Origin: Xestospongia muta
Taxonomy: Eukaryota; Porifera; Demospongiae; Haplosclerida; Petrosiidae
DNA: 64,000 bases
Assembly (NCBI GenBank): GCA_963693285.1
Contig: OY848928.1
Location: 4,865,827 to 4,929,826, forward strand
Direction: 5' to 3'
The notes below the pieces were generated by a model. The model was given only the letters and a program-made list of their open reading frames with translations, searched no databases and was not told the DNA's origin. Below, one piece after another: positions 11,955-24,723 of this stretch (position 1 is its first letter; each line of letters begins with the position of its first letter). A program made the position numbers and the translations under genes.

Positions 11955-14920
11955 ATGTTAATTGCTTCTAAGATGGCTAAAAGTGACACTAGCAGTGATA
12001 ATACCGACTTTGATTATTCTCTGACATCAAATCATGTAGTAGTGTCACATTCTGTTTTCATATCTAGTCCATGGCAGGCTGAGGAAGAAAGAGTTAACTC
12101 AATAACTGAAACAACTAAAGAAGATCTAAACAGTATCCCAGGAGCTCTGCCTGAATTAAAGAAGACATATTTCTTTGGTTGTGGTCTTTGTCATCCACAA
12201 ATGGTGCAAGTCTTTGCTAGCAAGAAATTATTCACTTTAATATTATGTTTTTCCACTTTATTAGAAGGAGCCATTGTCTTGGGTAAGCCTTGTATCTACT
12301 ATTGTAGTTATGAAATATATACAAAAGCACTCTGATTATACAAAATTATATCTAATATACATATGCTTAATTCCATTCAGCCATCCATCTTTGCCCTTAC
12401 ATGTATATTTTTAAAACTAGCTTATAATTAGCTCTTGATAGAACAGTTGTAAAAAGTATTATTCTTATTATTGTTAATAGTTATCTTCTGGCTAGGCAAC
12501 ACATGTATGTAGATTAAATACCACACATAGTGGTACTCTTAGATGTGTAACAAATGCAATGATATTGTTAAATATATATTAGTTTAGAACATACTTATAT
12601 CATAATGTTAGCAAACAAACTATTAACCACGTTAACCATCACTGCATGCAGTTGAATGTAGTATGTACACTGACTGACCCGTTGTTATGTTTCTGGTTAA
12701 GCTGGAATTTATGTAGTCATTTATTGCAGAGTTACTTTGGCCCTAAAATAGTTGCTTAATTCAGTAACCATATACATTATTAATCATTTTAGTTAAACTT
12801 AATATCTGTGACCATCACCATTATGTATTAGAGAATTCTGAAGTGACCAGACCCAGTATTACCTTATTTAATTCATCTTAACATTGTTGATTATTTTAAT
12901 ATGTAGGACTTACACCTGTGACCATTTCAAATCTGGAGAAGCGATATCATTTTGCCAGCACTGAGTCTGGTGTGTTGTTTGCAATATATGATGTAACGAT
13001 TGCTGTTAGCATTATTTTTATCACCTACTTTGGTGGCAAGACTCACAAACCTCGATTTATCGGAATATCCATCATTATTGTAGCAATAGGAGCATTTGTC
13101 TTTGCCTTGCCTCAGTTCATCTTTGGTACCTATGCTAGTGGTAATTTTAACTCTACTTCAACAGTTGACTTAGAAGAGTGTCACGACATTAGAAATAACA
13201 GTAATGAAGATTGCTCATCAGCTAATTATGGAGCATACACCATTTTCTTATTTGGGCGAATTATTCAGGGTATTGGTTACGCTCCAACCTTGACAATAGC
13301 TCCTGCATATCTTGATGAAATAATCTCTCCAAAATATATCAGTATTTATATTGGTATTATTTCTATACCTACTGTCGTAGGTCCTGCCATAGGGTTTGGT
13401 TTGGGAAGTGCCTTTCTTTCTATCTATGTTGATCCTTGGATAAACACCTATTTAACACCAACAGATCCTACTTGGGTTGGAGCATGGTGGATAGGATATA
13501 TTCTGATTGGTGTTCTCCTTCTTCTTATAGCCATTCCATTCTTAATGTTTCCAAGATACTTACCAGATAGCTATCTTGTACAAAAAGAGAGAGCTAAAGA
13601 GATGGCTAAGGTTTACCCTAGTGAATATGTTCATGAGAACAATCTCACTATTGTTGTTAAAATGTTTCCAGTACATATAAAGAGACTACTTCTTAATCCA
13701 TCATTTATATTTTTATCATTTGGAGTAGCATTTTCAATATTTGTCAGAGATGGAGTAGTTGGTTTTGGAGCCAAATATTTTGAAACAATGTTTGGTCTAA
13801 CAGCTACAACAAGTGGACTACTATCTGGAGGACTAGCTATAACATGTGCAGGTATGTTAATAGGACAATTTTGACTATAATATCAAAGTTTCTGGCAGTT
13901 ATGGGTGTTTTAACTGGAACAGTTATTATTCACCTTTGTAAGTTAAATGGCCGACAAGCAGGTACTATTCTTTGGGTGGCTTTACTCCTCTGTATACCAA
14001 CTACGTTTCTTTATTTCTTAAAGTGTCCTTCTCTTCAAATAGCTGGCATAACTGTACCTTATGCAGATGGGTAGGTAATAAATATTATACAATATGCTTA
14101 AATTTATCTGTTTAGATCTCAAAATGGTCAAGATAGTAGCACTTGTGCACAGCTATGTGATTGTACATCAAATTTGTTTGAGCCAGTCTGTGGAGCTGAT
14201 GATGTGACTTACTTCTCTCCTTGTCGAGCTGGATGTTTGAGAACATTGGGAGGTGATGGAGTAAGTTATTATGATAAATTAAATCATTTGAAGTAATATT
14301 TTCTGTTAAAAGGAATATCATTTCAACAACTGTACATGTGTCATGGAGTCATTTGTTAACAGTGTCAACAATAATAGTCTAGCTAGTGCTGTAAATGGAA
14401 ACTGTGATAGTAACTGTAACAGATTATGGATATATTTTGTGTTCTTGGGTTTTCTTATATACTTATTACTAGTTATACATATTCCCAATCTCTATGCAAC
14501 ACTAAGGTTAGTTATCATTCTATATAGTGGTAATTACATTAGTGAAATTATAGGGTTGTTTCTGATGAGCAACGCCACTTAGCATTGGGTGTCCAAGCAT
14601 TTATTTACAGAACTTTTGGATCTATACCAGGTCGTGTTCTGTTTGGTGTAATGTTTGATGTTTCGTGTATTACTTTTAATTATGAATGTGGTGTCCGTGG
14701 TAACTGCTGGATTTATGACAACAACAAACTAAGTCTTTATATATTTTCACTTGCTTTTCCTTGTGTTGTTATTGCCTTTATTCTTTTCTTATTCCATTGG
14801 ATACTCTATCCCAAACAAGCATTGACTATTGCCGAGGGATCTAAAGTCGTTGCAAGTACAGATAGCCAGAGTACTAGTGGTGAGATTGGAAACAATGAAA
14901 AGGATATTAACATAGAATAA
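11955..14920 (+). CDS. SLCO/OATP organic-anion transporter, copy 4
   Basis: Exons: 11955-12282, 12907-13851, 13899-14070, 14116-14260, 14313-14506, 14554-14920; 716 aa. A second in-frame ATG at 11973 (AAGATGG) has a better start context and gives 710 aa; copy 3 starts at the equivalent of this second ATG. Exon 1 has CGLCHPQMVQVF where its relatives have CGPCHPQWLQIF, so both the Pro and the Trp of an otherwise strongly conserved motif are changed. Exons 2-6 and the 3' flank are almost the same as copy 3. The promoter and first half of exon 1 are almost the same as copy 5. Kazal-like loop and DPTWVGAWW signature are intact. Confidence 0.92.
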
Positions 14921-15138
14921 AACATTTTAGTAACACAAAAGAGGGAGTGAAATATTTTTCTAATCTACTATTATGCTTTTTTTAATTATTAATTTTAATT
15001 TAATTTTTAGTTCAATGTTTATTGCAGTTTTCTTTTAAAATATATATTTTAAGTTTATTGAATTATTTCATTGGGTGTGTGTATGTGTGCATATGTCTAA
15101 TTATAACATTATAAAAGAGAATCCTAAAAAGGTCACCA

Positions 15139-18017
15139 ATGCAAATTGCTCCCAAGATGGCTAAAAGTGACACTAGCAGTGATAATACTGACTTTGATTA
15201 TTCTCTGACATCAAATCATGTAGTAGTGTCACATTCTGTTTTCATATCTAGACCATGGCAGGCTGCTGAGGAAGAAAGAGTTAACTCAATAACTGAAACA
15301 ACTAAAGAAGATCTAAACATTATTCCAGAAGCTTTGCCTGAATTAAAGAAGACATATTTCTTTGGTTGTGGTCCTTGTCATCCACAATGGCTGCAGATCT
15401 TTGCTAGCAAGAAATTTTTCACTTTAATATTATGTTTTATCACATTACTACAAGGCATCATTGTCTCAGGTAAGTCTTGTATCTATCTACTATTGTACAT
15501 ATGAAATATATATGAAAGCACTTCTGATCAGACAAAATTATATCTATGCATGTACATATATATGCAAACACATGTGCTTATAAGTAGCTCTTGATATGAC
15601 AGTTGTAAAAAGTATTATTCTTATTATTGTTAATAGTTATCTTCTGGCTAGCCAACATGTATGTAGATTAAATACCACACATAGTGGTATTCTTAGATGT
15701 GTAACAAATGCAGTTACAAATTAATTTAGAACATACTTATATCATAATGTTAGCAAACAAACTATTAACCATGTTAACCAGCACTGTATGCAGTTGAATG
15801 TAGTATGTATACTGACTACCCATTGCTATGTTTCTGGTTAAGCTGGAATTTATGTAGTCATTTATTGCAGAGTTACTTTGGCCCTAAAATAGTTGCTTAA
15901 TTCAGTAACCATATACATTATTAATCATTTTAGTTAAATTTAATATCTGTGACCATCACCATTATGTATTAGAGAATTCTGAAGTAACCTGACCCAGTAA
16001 TACCTTATTTAATTCATCCTAACATTTTTGATCATTTTTATATATAGGACTTACACCTGTGACCATTTCTACTCTGGAGAAGCGATATCGTTTTGCCAGC
16101 ACTGAGTCTGGTGTGTTGTTTGCAATATATGATATAACAATTGCTGTTAGCATTATCTTTATCACCTACTTTGGCGGCAAGACTCACAAACCTCGATTTA
16201 TCGGAATATCCATCATTATTGTAGTAATAGGAGCATTTGTCTTTGCCTTACCTCAGTTCATCTTTGGTACCTATGCTAGTGGTAATTTTAACTCTACTTC
16301 AACAGTTGACTTAGAAGAATGTCGTGACATTAGAAATAACAGTAATGAAGATTGTTCATCAGCTAATTATGGAGCATACACCATATTTTTGATTGCTCAA
16401 GTGCTTATTGGTATTGGTTACGCTCCAACCTTGACAATAGCTCCCGCATATCTTGATGAAATAATCTCTCCAAAATATATCAGTATTTATATTGGCATTA
16501 TTTCTATACCTACTGTCGTAGGTCCTGCCATAGGGTTTGGTTTGGGAAGTGCCTTTCTTTCTATCTATGTTGATCCTTGGATAAACACCTATTTAACACC
16601 AACAGATCCTACTTGGGTTGGAGCATGGTGGATAGGATATATTCTGATTGGTGTTCTCCTTCTTATTATAGCCATTCCATTCTTAATGTTTCCAAGATAC
16701 TTACCAGATAGTTATCTTGTACAACAAGAGAGAGCTAAAGAGATGGCTAAGGTTTACCCTAGTGAATACGTTCATGAGAACAATCTCACTATTGTTGTTA
16801 AAATGTTTCCAGTACATATAAAGAGACTACTTCTTAATCCATCATTTATATTGTTATCATTTGGATTAGCATTTTCAATATTTGTCAGAGATGGAGTAGT
16901 TGGTTTTACAGCCAAATATTTTGAAACAATGTTTGATCTAACAGCTACAACAAGTGGACTATTATCTGGAGGACTAGCTATAACATGTGCAGGTATGTTA
17001 AGAGGATGATTTTGACTATAACATTAAAATTTTTGGCAGTTATGGGTGTTTTAACTGGATCAGTCATTATTCACCTTTGTAAGTTAAATGGCCGACAAGC
17101 AGGTACTATTCTTTGGGTGGCTCTACTCCTCTGTATACCAACTACATTTCTTTATTTCTTAAAGTGTCCTTCTCTTCAAATAGCTGGTATAACTGTACCT
17201 TATGCAGATGGGTAGGTAATAAATATTATACAATATGATATTAATTTATCTGTTTAGATCTCAAAATGGTCAAGATAGTAGTACTTGTACACAACTATGT
17301 GATTGTACATCAAATTTGTTTGAGCCAGTCTGTGGAGCTGATGATGTGACTTACTTCTCTCCTTGTCGAGCTGGATGTTTGAGAACATTGGGAGGTGATG
17401 GAGTAAGTTGTTATGATAAATTAAATTATTTGAAGTAATATTTTCTGTTAAAAGGAATATCATTTCAACAACTGTACATGTATCATGGGGTCTTTCGTTG
17501 ACAGTAGTATCAATAATACTCTAGCTAGTGCTGTGAATGGAAACTGTGATAGTAACTGTAACAGATTATGGATATATTTTGTGTTCTTGGGTTTTCTTAT
17601 ATACTTATTACTAGTTATACATATTCCCAATCTCTATGCAACACTAAGGTTAGTTATCATTCTATATATTGCTAATTACATTAGTGAAATTATAGAGTTG
17701 TATCTGATGAGCAACGCCACTTAGCATTGGGTGTCCAAGCATTTATTTACAGAACGTTTGGATCTGTACCAGGTGATTTTCTGTTTGGAGTAATGTTTGA
17801 TGTTTCGTGTATCACTTTTAACTATGAATGTGGTGTCCGTGGTAACTGCTGGATTTATGACAACAACAAACTAAGTCTTTATATATTTTCTCTTGCTTTT
17901 CCTTGTGTTGTTATTGCCTTTATTCTTTTCTTATTCCATTGGATACTCTATCCTAAACAACCTCCAGCTGATAAGGTAGTAGAGTCTACTGTCTACGTTA
18001 ACACCAACCAACAATGA
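15139..18017 (+). CDS. SLCO/OATP organic-anion transporter, copy 5
   Basis: Exons: 15139-15469, 16048-16992, 17040-17211, 17258-17402, 17455-17648, 17696-18017; 702 aa, or 696 from the better-context ATG at 15157. FGCGPCHPQWLQIF is intact, unlike in copy 4. The gene matches copies 3 and 4 closely until about 17955 in the last exon. There the tail switches from the QALTIAEGSK type to an unrelated PPADKVVESTVY type, and the 3' flank also differs. That marks a duplication or recombination breakpoint. OATP signature and Kazal-like loop are present. Confidence 0.92.
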
Positions 18018-18414
18018 TTAAGTTAACAACAACAATGAGAAGATTGAAGTTGAAGAATGAAATAATTTTCTTTGTAATAATATTTTAGAAGCAAAAGTCT
18101 CAAGAATTTTATGACTTGATATATTTATATTCAAAGTTTTGGAGTCAAACTTAAGTACCAATTCTGAAACTTCAAACTGTATCATGTTGATAAGCTGATA
18201 TGTTTGATGTAATAAAAGTGAAACTATTCTTAAAAGTCAGTATATTATTAAAGCTCAAACTTTGTAAAATCTAAATTTTCATAATTCTATAGTACCTCCA
18301 TGTTGCTAAATAACAATGAATGCAATTATCTTTAGGTGGGTTTTAATATAATAAAGATGAATGTCAATTAGTTGGAGGCTGGGCTTTTGAAAAGATTTTG
18401 GTATTAAACTATTT
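18018..18414. other. Intergenic spacer between SLCO copies 5 and 6
   Basis: AT-rich, no coding potential seen. It probably holds the 3' UTR of copy 5 (AATAAA-like sites near 18060 and 18210) and the promoter of copy 6. Confidence 0.4.
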
Positions 18415-20949
18415 ATGATGAGTAAATCTGAAGTAGTAACCATCGATTATGGAACTGATCAGGGGAAAGACTTACACAGTACGTCTGACAGTGATGTTCC
18501 TCCTGATCTGTTGAAGACATACTATTGTGGCTGTGGACCTTGTCATCCAAAATGGCTGAACGTCTTTGCTAACAAAAAATTCTTCACATTTTTGTTATGT
18601 ATGTATACACTATATGAAGGAGCACTAGTCACAGGTTAGTAGGAATATTAGCTCATTGATTACTACACCTAGTTTACTTGTCTATAGTGTATGATTTGAC
18701 TGATGTAGTACAACAATGTTCTTTTTCTCTCAAACAGGGCTAACTTCAGTGATTATATCAACTGTAGAAGTACGTTATAAATTTAGCAGTACCGCTGCAG
18801 GTCTTATGACGAGCTCATTTGACTTGTCTGTTGTCCTTAGTGTCATATTCATAACTTATTTTGCTGGTAAAAGTCACAAACCTAGATGGATTGGTATCAG
18901 TATGTTAATAATGGGTACTGGAGCATTAGTGTTTGCATCACCACAATTCCTGTTTGGAAGATATGAAATTGGTTTGGAAACAGATTCCTTAAATGAAGCT
19001 TGCCAAGAGAGAAATGAGACACTAGATGACTGCACACCCACCAATAGTGCTGCTTATACTATCTTCATTATTGGACAAGTTCTTCTTGGAATTGGTGCAG
19101 CACCTACTTATACAGTTGCTGCAGCTTATCTTGATGAAATAGTTCATCCAAAATATCTCTCAGTATATATTGGTATCTATGTTTTACCCTCAATTATTGG
19201 ACCAGTATTAGGTTTTGGGTTGGCTAGTGTTTTTCTATCTATCTATGTTGATCCATGGATTGAAACAAATTTAACAGAGACTGATCCTGGTTGGGTTGGT
19301 GCATGGTGGATTGGGTACGTATTTGTGGGTATTCTAACTCTACTTCTTGCTATCCCATTTTTAATGTTTCCAAGATATTTACCTGATAGTTACCTCATAC
19401 GACAAGAGAGAGCTAAAGAAATGGCTAAGATATATTCCAGTAAATACGCTAATGAAGATAATTTGACAATTATTATTAAAATGTTTCCAGTTCATATTAA
19501 GAGATTACTTCTTAATCCATCGTTCATGTTTGGGTCATTTGCATTGGCTGTTTTGTTTTTAGTTAAAGATGGCGTTATATCTTTTGGACCTAAACTTGTT
19601 GAAGTTCAATTTGGAGTGACTGCCTCCACAGCAGGTTTAATAGCTGGAGGAATTGGTATCACTGCTGCAGGTACGAAATCATATCTTTGCTAATTTGAAC
19701 ATAAAATGAATTTTTGTCCTTTCCATTACACAGTTTTTGGTTGCATTACTGGAGCTGCGTGCCTCTATGTAGTGAAACTGAAAGGAAGAAAAGTTGTTGC
19801 TTTGTTCTGGCTTGTGATGTTGATATCTATACCAACTTCAACTGCATTTCTACTACATTGCAATACTCAAAATGTAGCTGGTATTTCAGTCCCTTATGCT
19901 GATGGGTATGTTCAATGTCAAGAGTCATATTTTATTAAGATTGTCCATACTAAGATGGGTTTATCAAAAGATCCCAGTTGTGACTGGAATTATAAATGAT
20001 TTCAATATTGTGAATATATATTTTTCCTATTAAGTTCTCAAGATGGTGAGGACAGTAGTACTTGTGCACAACAATGTGAATGCACATCAAAGTTGTTTGA
20101 GCCAGTCTGTGGAGCTGATGATCTGACTTACTTCTCTCCTTGTCGAGCTGGATGTATGAAAACACTGGGAAGTGATGGAGTGAGTTGTGCATATAGACCA
20201 ATTAACTTTTATTATGTTATTTCATATTCTACTTTTGTTGATTATAGGAATACATTTTTGGGAATTGTTCTTGTGTGGCAGAGTCATTGGAAAATTCTAC
20301 TTTATTTTATGCCTCTGCTGGCTCCACTACTAAGAGCATTCTTTATAATAGTACTGCTTCAGAAGGAATATGCCCAGTCAATTGTAATTATAAATTGGCT
20401 TTTTTCATACTTGTAACGACTGGATTAATCTACTTCCTCTTTATCATTGAAGTCCCCTATTATTATTTTACTCTGAGGTAAGTTATAAAATCGTACACAG
20501 TCCTCACTCAGCAAGAAATTAAAACCATCTCAAGCTTGTATGGAGTATACTTGTCCATTCTAATTATATAGTGACAATGTACTGTACAGAGTCCCTTTAA
20601 TAACAGTAACTTAAATCTTTTTTGTATCTCTTATAGAGTTGTTTCTGATGAACAACGTCATCTTGCTCTCGGACTCCAGTCAGCCATTTATAGGACCTTT
20701 GGTGCAGTACCTGGTCCTCTTCTTTTTGGCGCCATAATTGACTTGACTTGCATCAAGTGGCAATACGAGTGTGGTCGTCGTGGTAACTGTTGGATCTATG
20801 ATAACAATAAACTTGGTTTGAATGGTCTTGCACTAACATTACCATGTGCAACACTTACTTTCATTTTGTTTTTCTTCTCATGGGTAACATATCCTAAGAA
20901 ACAGAAGCAACAAGATACTACAGAGGAGCAAGAAATAACTAAAGTGTAA
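18415..20949 (+). CDS. SLCO/OATP organic-anion transporter, copy 6
   Basis: Exons: 18415-18634, 18738-19670, 19734-19905, 20035-20179, 20248-20477, 20637-20949; 670 aa. Starts MMSKSEVV; either of the first two ATGs may be used. CGCGPCHPKWLNVF precedes TM1. The OATP signature is DPGWVGAWW. The Kazal-like loop reads EPVCGADDLTYFSPCRAGC. It is clearly diverged from copies 3-5 in the first extracellular loop (ETDSLNEACQERNETLDDC) and in the loop encoded by exon 5. It is the last member before the hydrolase genes interrupt the array. Confidence 0.93.
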
Positions 20950-21221
20950 TATGATTTAAATGTCAAGAAATTAGTTTTATTGTATGAAATTTTTTGAATT
21001 TAGTAAAATAATTATTCCATGACAGCAAGTTTGGAGTGAAAAGTATATATATTTATATATACAAATTAAAATTAAAAATTCATTATTATTTATATTAAAA
21101 TAAATATACTTAGAGAGCAAATTCTAATCTGAAAGAAGATAAATAAAAGTGTTGTCAAGATAATTTATACTTCAATCAGTAGATTGATGTCAATTTAATC
21201 CTACACGGTGTGTTACAAAGT

Positions 21222-22926
21222 TTACGGATCTTTTGAATATGTTTTCATTGCACCTAAAACTTCTTGAGTTACTCTGTTCATCCAGGTACGTCCACGAGGA
21301 AACCATCCTTCCATAAAACCAAAATGACCTCCATGTTGAACTACTACTAACATTGTATTAGAATTAGCCTTGAACTCAGCTATTGGTAAAGCTACGGAAA
21401 AAGAAGATTGTTTTTATAAACAAAGCTATAGAATAGAATGCTAACTTTCAGGTGGTATAAAAGGATCGTTTACAGCAGAAACACTAATCAATGGTGTTTT
21501 GATTTGATCAATTTTACCATAATTACTAGCTTTAGCATAATACTCTCCAACACTATTATAACCAAAGACAGGTACTGTAACAGCTGCATCAAACTCTGTA
21601 AGTGTTGAGCTCTGTATGTGGGAACAAGATAAATCGAGTTTTAATCTGCCTAAAATGATGTCATATGATTGGCACTATAAGACTTACCCTTCTAGCTTTC
21701 TTAGGTAGTTCTGGATCAAGGTCTATACCTTTTGCTATAAGCACTTCATAGTTACTATTCAATAGCAGTTAGTGATATCAAGTTATGTTAAGCTTATTTT
21801 TACCTCTCAACATATTGAATCAGTTTTCCTGTAAGATGTCTGTTATATATTAGTCTATTTACTGTCTTTTCTAAGGATATGGAACTATTATGAAAATTCC
21901 AAGGTGATGAGAATGTCACCACGGCAACTAAACCACAATCCTCCCCGGTTGCTATGATATGTTGTATAAGAATTATACTACAACAATAAAGAGATCAAGT
22001 AAGGGATAATATCGATGACTGTTGGATTTACCCTCCTAAGGACACACCTAGCCCAGCAACAGGAGAATTTGGCCAACACTTCCGAATATGATTAATAACA
22101 GGACCAATGTCATCAGTGTTAGCACAAAATGCTCTTGAATTCTATTGTATTAGCATAACATAGTGCTATAAAACTGGCTCAAAATATAGCATACTTTCAA
22201 AGGGATTCCACCAAATCCTCGGTAGTTCATTACAACTGGACGGTAGCCTTGACTGGCACCATCACATACCAGCCATTGAATATATATCTTACCACTGGTT
22301 GCTATAAAATGAAATGAACAATAAAGCAGTTATATTCATATGTGATGAAGTGATCTTTCGACAGGGGTCTAAGTTTTATGGTCGATAGGATTTAGTATTT
22401 GAACTATCCACTTTCTGATACATTAAATTGCTTGCACATGAAATCATGAGTTTACATGTTAATCCTGGCAATATCAACAATATTGGTGCATCTTCTTTGA
22501 TATTTGAGTCATTATAGTCAGTATCATACCAATCTAGAGCTAGCTCGCCTTCATCAGGTGTAGTAAAGATTTCTCTGAAAGGACAAAAGTTAAAAGACGT
22601 CATATTAATTTACAAACAACAAACCTTTTGTATTTTAAAGGAGGTCTCCGTTGTACTACTACTCTAGCTATTGTCATAACGTGTCTGTTAAAAGCCCACC
22701 ATGTAGGCCAATATGGTTGTCGTAAGATTGGACAATGCTCCAAGAGATGAGTCCGAAATTTTCCCTGACCACAACTCAATTGAGGTTTACTAACTTTTCT
22801 AAAGATATAGTACGAAGTATAAGAGAAGACTATTCCAGCAAAGAGAACAGTTAACAGAGATATAAATATACTGTCACTAAACAACCAAAGAATGGAAGTT
22901 AGGAGCATCTTTTGTGCTTTCGACAC
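21222..22926 (-). CDS. ABHD1/3-type alpha/beta-hydrolase, copy A
   Basis: Membrane-anchored alpha/beta-hydrolase of the ABHD1/ABHD3 (YheT-like) group, whose known members act on phospholipids or other esters. Eight exons on the minus strand: 22926-22625, 22574-22456, 22301-22195, 22141-22032, 21977-21804, 21754-21688, 21611-21446, 21391-21222; 404 aa. One N-terminal TM segment comes first, then PYWPTWWAFNRHVMT, a core strand ILLILPGL, the nucleophile elbow G-V-S-L-G-G (split at an exon end), an acid-loop Asp (NDPFIPPE) and a C-terminal His near the W(L/F)PRGRTWMNRV block. The start could also be the ATG at 22908. Substrate unknown. Confidence 0.9.
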
Positions 22927-23058
22927 CGCCTACTCTAGTTGGCTTATTAGTAATGGGTGGATACATACAAGTATTCTTTTAATTTAGTATTATTTTATTA
23001 TTTTTTATTATAAGTGTTTGATGATTGGACAGTCCATCACAAAAAAATTACTAAATTC

Positions 23059-24628
23059 TTATTTTATGTAGGTTTTCATTGCTACTAAGAACTCTTGAGC
23101 TACTTTGTTCGCCCAGGTTCGTCCACAAGGAATCCATCCTTCCAAGAAACCCAAATGACCACCATGTTGAACTACTGCCAACATTGTATTAGAGTTTTCT
23201 TGAAACTCAGCCACTGGCAAAGCTAAATGAGAGACATTGATTCATATAACAGACAGACAGACAAATATTTACATTCTGGTGGGACACATGGATCATTTGA
23301 TGAAGTAATACTTAATAATGGCGTCCTAATTCGATGGCATTTTCCAGTGACATTGACATCTTGATAATAATCTTCTATATTGTTGTAACCCAATATTGGT
23401 ACAGTAATTGTAGCGTCAAATTCTCTGATCGTTGAACACTACAAGATTTAAAAAATGAGCTTGTTATAATGAACTTGTTATCAACGAGTCCTAATTATAA
23501 AAGATACTTCTGTGTACCAACTTTGTGCATTATACCTTTCTAACTTTCCGTATAAATTCCTTTCCTTCATCAAGAGTCTTTAAACTTCTAAAAAGAGAAT
23601 TAAAGTATAAAAATTACATAAACAATAAGTCACTTACTTTTCAACATGATCAACTAGTCTTCTTGTCATAACAAGATTATATAACCGAGACACTGTTCTC
23701 TCTAATGCTTGCATACTAAAGTCATAGTTCCATGGCGATGATAAAGTTGCCACAGCAACTAAGCCACATTGTTCTTGAGTGCGAATCAAATGCTGGACAA
23801 GAAACAGACTAAGAAAACAATTTGATATGACAAAATTTTCTTTCATACCCTCCTAATGATATACCAATTGCTATAATAGGAGCATTTGGCCAACATTTAT
23901 GAATGTGATTAATGACTAAACTTATATCATCAGGATTTGGTCCAAAAACAGTTACTGTCTAAAAGTGAGATTATAGATCAAATTAAACTTTAATAATCTG
24001 ATGTTCTATTTGCTATGTAAGTATATTCTACCTTTAAAGGTACACCACAAGAGCCTCTATAATTCATAACCACAGGGCGATAGTTTTGTAGTATGCCATC
24101 ATATACTAGCCAATGAATAATAGGAGTTTTAGTGTTTGCTGCAATGACATATACAATATATACATGAAAATAATAAAATATTAGTTTACATGATGTTCCT
24201 GGTAATATCAACAATATTGGTGTGTCTTCTTTAAGATCAGTGTTATTACTATCAGTATAATACCAATCTAAAGTATTGTCATCAGGACTAGTTGTTTCCC
24301 TATAAAAATTAAGTTTCATCCTTACATAGTTATGCCTGTAGACCGTCGATTGGGGTCTCGTTGCAGCCAGATGTACTAACCTTTTATATTTCAAGTGTAG
24401 TCCTTTTTGTAGGACTGATCTAGCTATTGTCATAACATGTCTGTTAAAAGCCCACCACGTAGGCCAATATGGCTGCTGTAAGATTGGGCAATGTTCCAAG
24501 AGATGACTCCGAAATGTTCCATGACCACAACTCAATTGAGGTTTACTGACTTTTCTAAAGATATAGTACAAAGTATAGCAGGAGACTATTCCAACAATAA
24601 CAACAGTTGATAGCGATAAAAGAAGCAT
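23059..24628 (-). CDS. ABHD1/3-type alpha/beta-hydrolase, copy B
   Basis: Eight minus-strand exons: 24628-24381, 24299-24190, 24138-24032, 23958-23849, 23808-23638, 23587-23536, 23438-23273, 23222-23059; 375 aa. One N-terminal TM (LLLSLSTVVIVGIVS), then PYWPTWWAFNRHVM, ILLILPGTS, and the nucleophile elbow GISLGG. It is shorter than copy A mainly in exons 1, 2 and 6. It lies head-to-head with copy C, with only 95 bp between the two start codons, so a shared bidirectional promoter is likely. Exon 1 is near-identical to that of copy C while exon 2 differs (TSPDDNTLDWYYTD). Confidence 0.9.
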
Positions 24629-24723
24629 TTTGTCACAGCCCTCTGGGCTGAATATAGTTTGTGAAGGGTGTGGCTAATCAAATGAAGATAAGATTAAACC
24701 TTAATTAGCGGGATTATGAGGAA
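24629..24723. promoter_or_regulatory. 95-bp divergent promoter between hydrolases B and C
   Basis: Both genes start at the edges of this gap and run away from each other. The gap must contain both 5' leaders and core promoters unless distal non-coding exons exist. It is the centre of an inverted duplication but is not itself a perfect palindrome. No specific factor site is claimed. Confidence 0.5.

Noticed and set aside
20950..21221. Possible extra exons of SLCO copy 6
   Set aside because: A stop at 20947-20949 follows the usual tail, and the sequence beyond is AT-rich without coding character.
22600..22612. Possible frameshift in hydrolase copy A between the first two exon frames
   Set aside because: A normal short intron with correct phase explains it.
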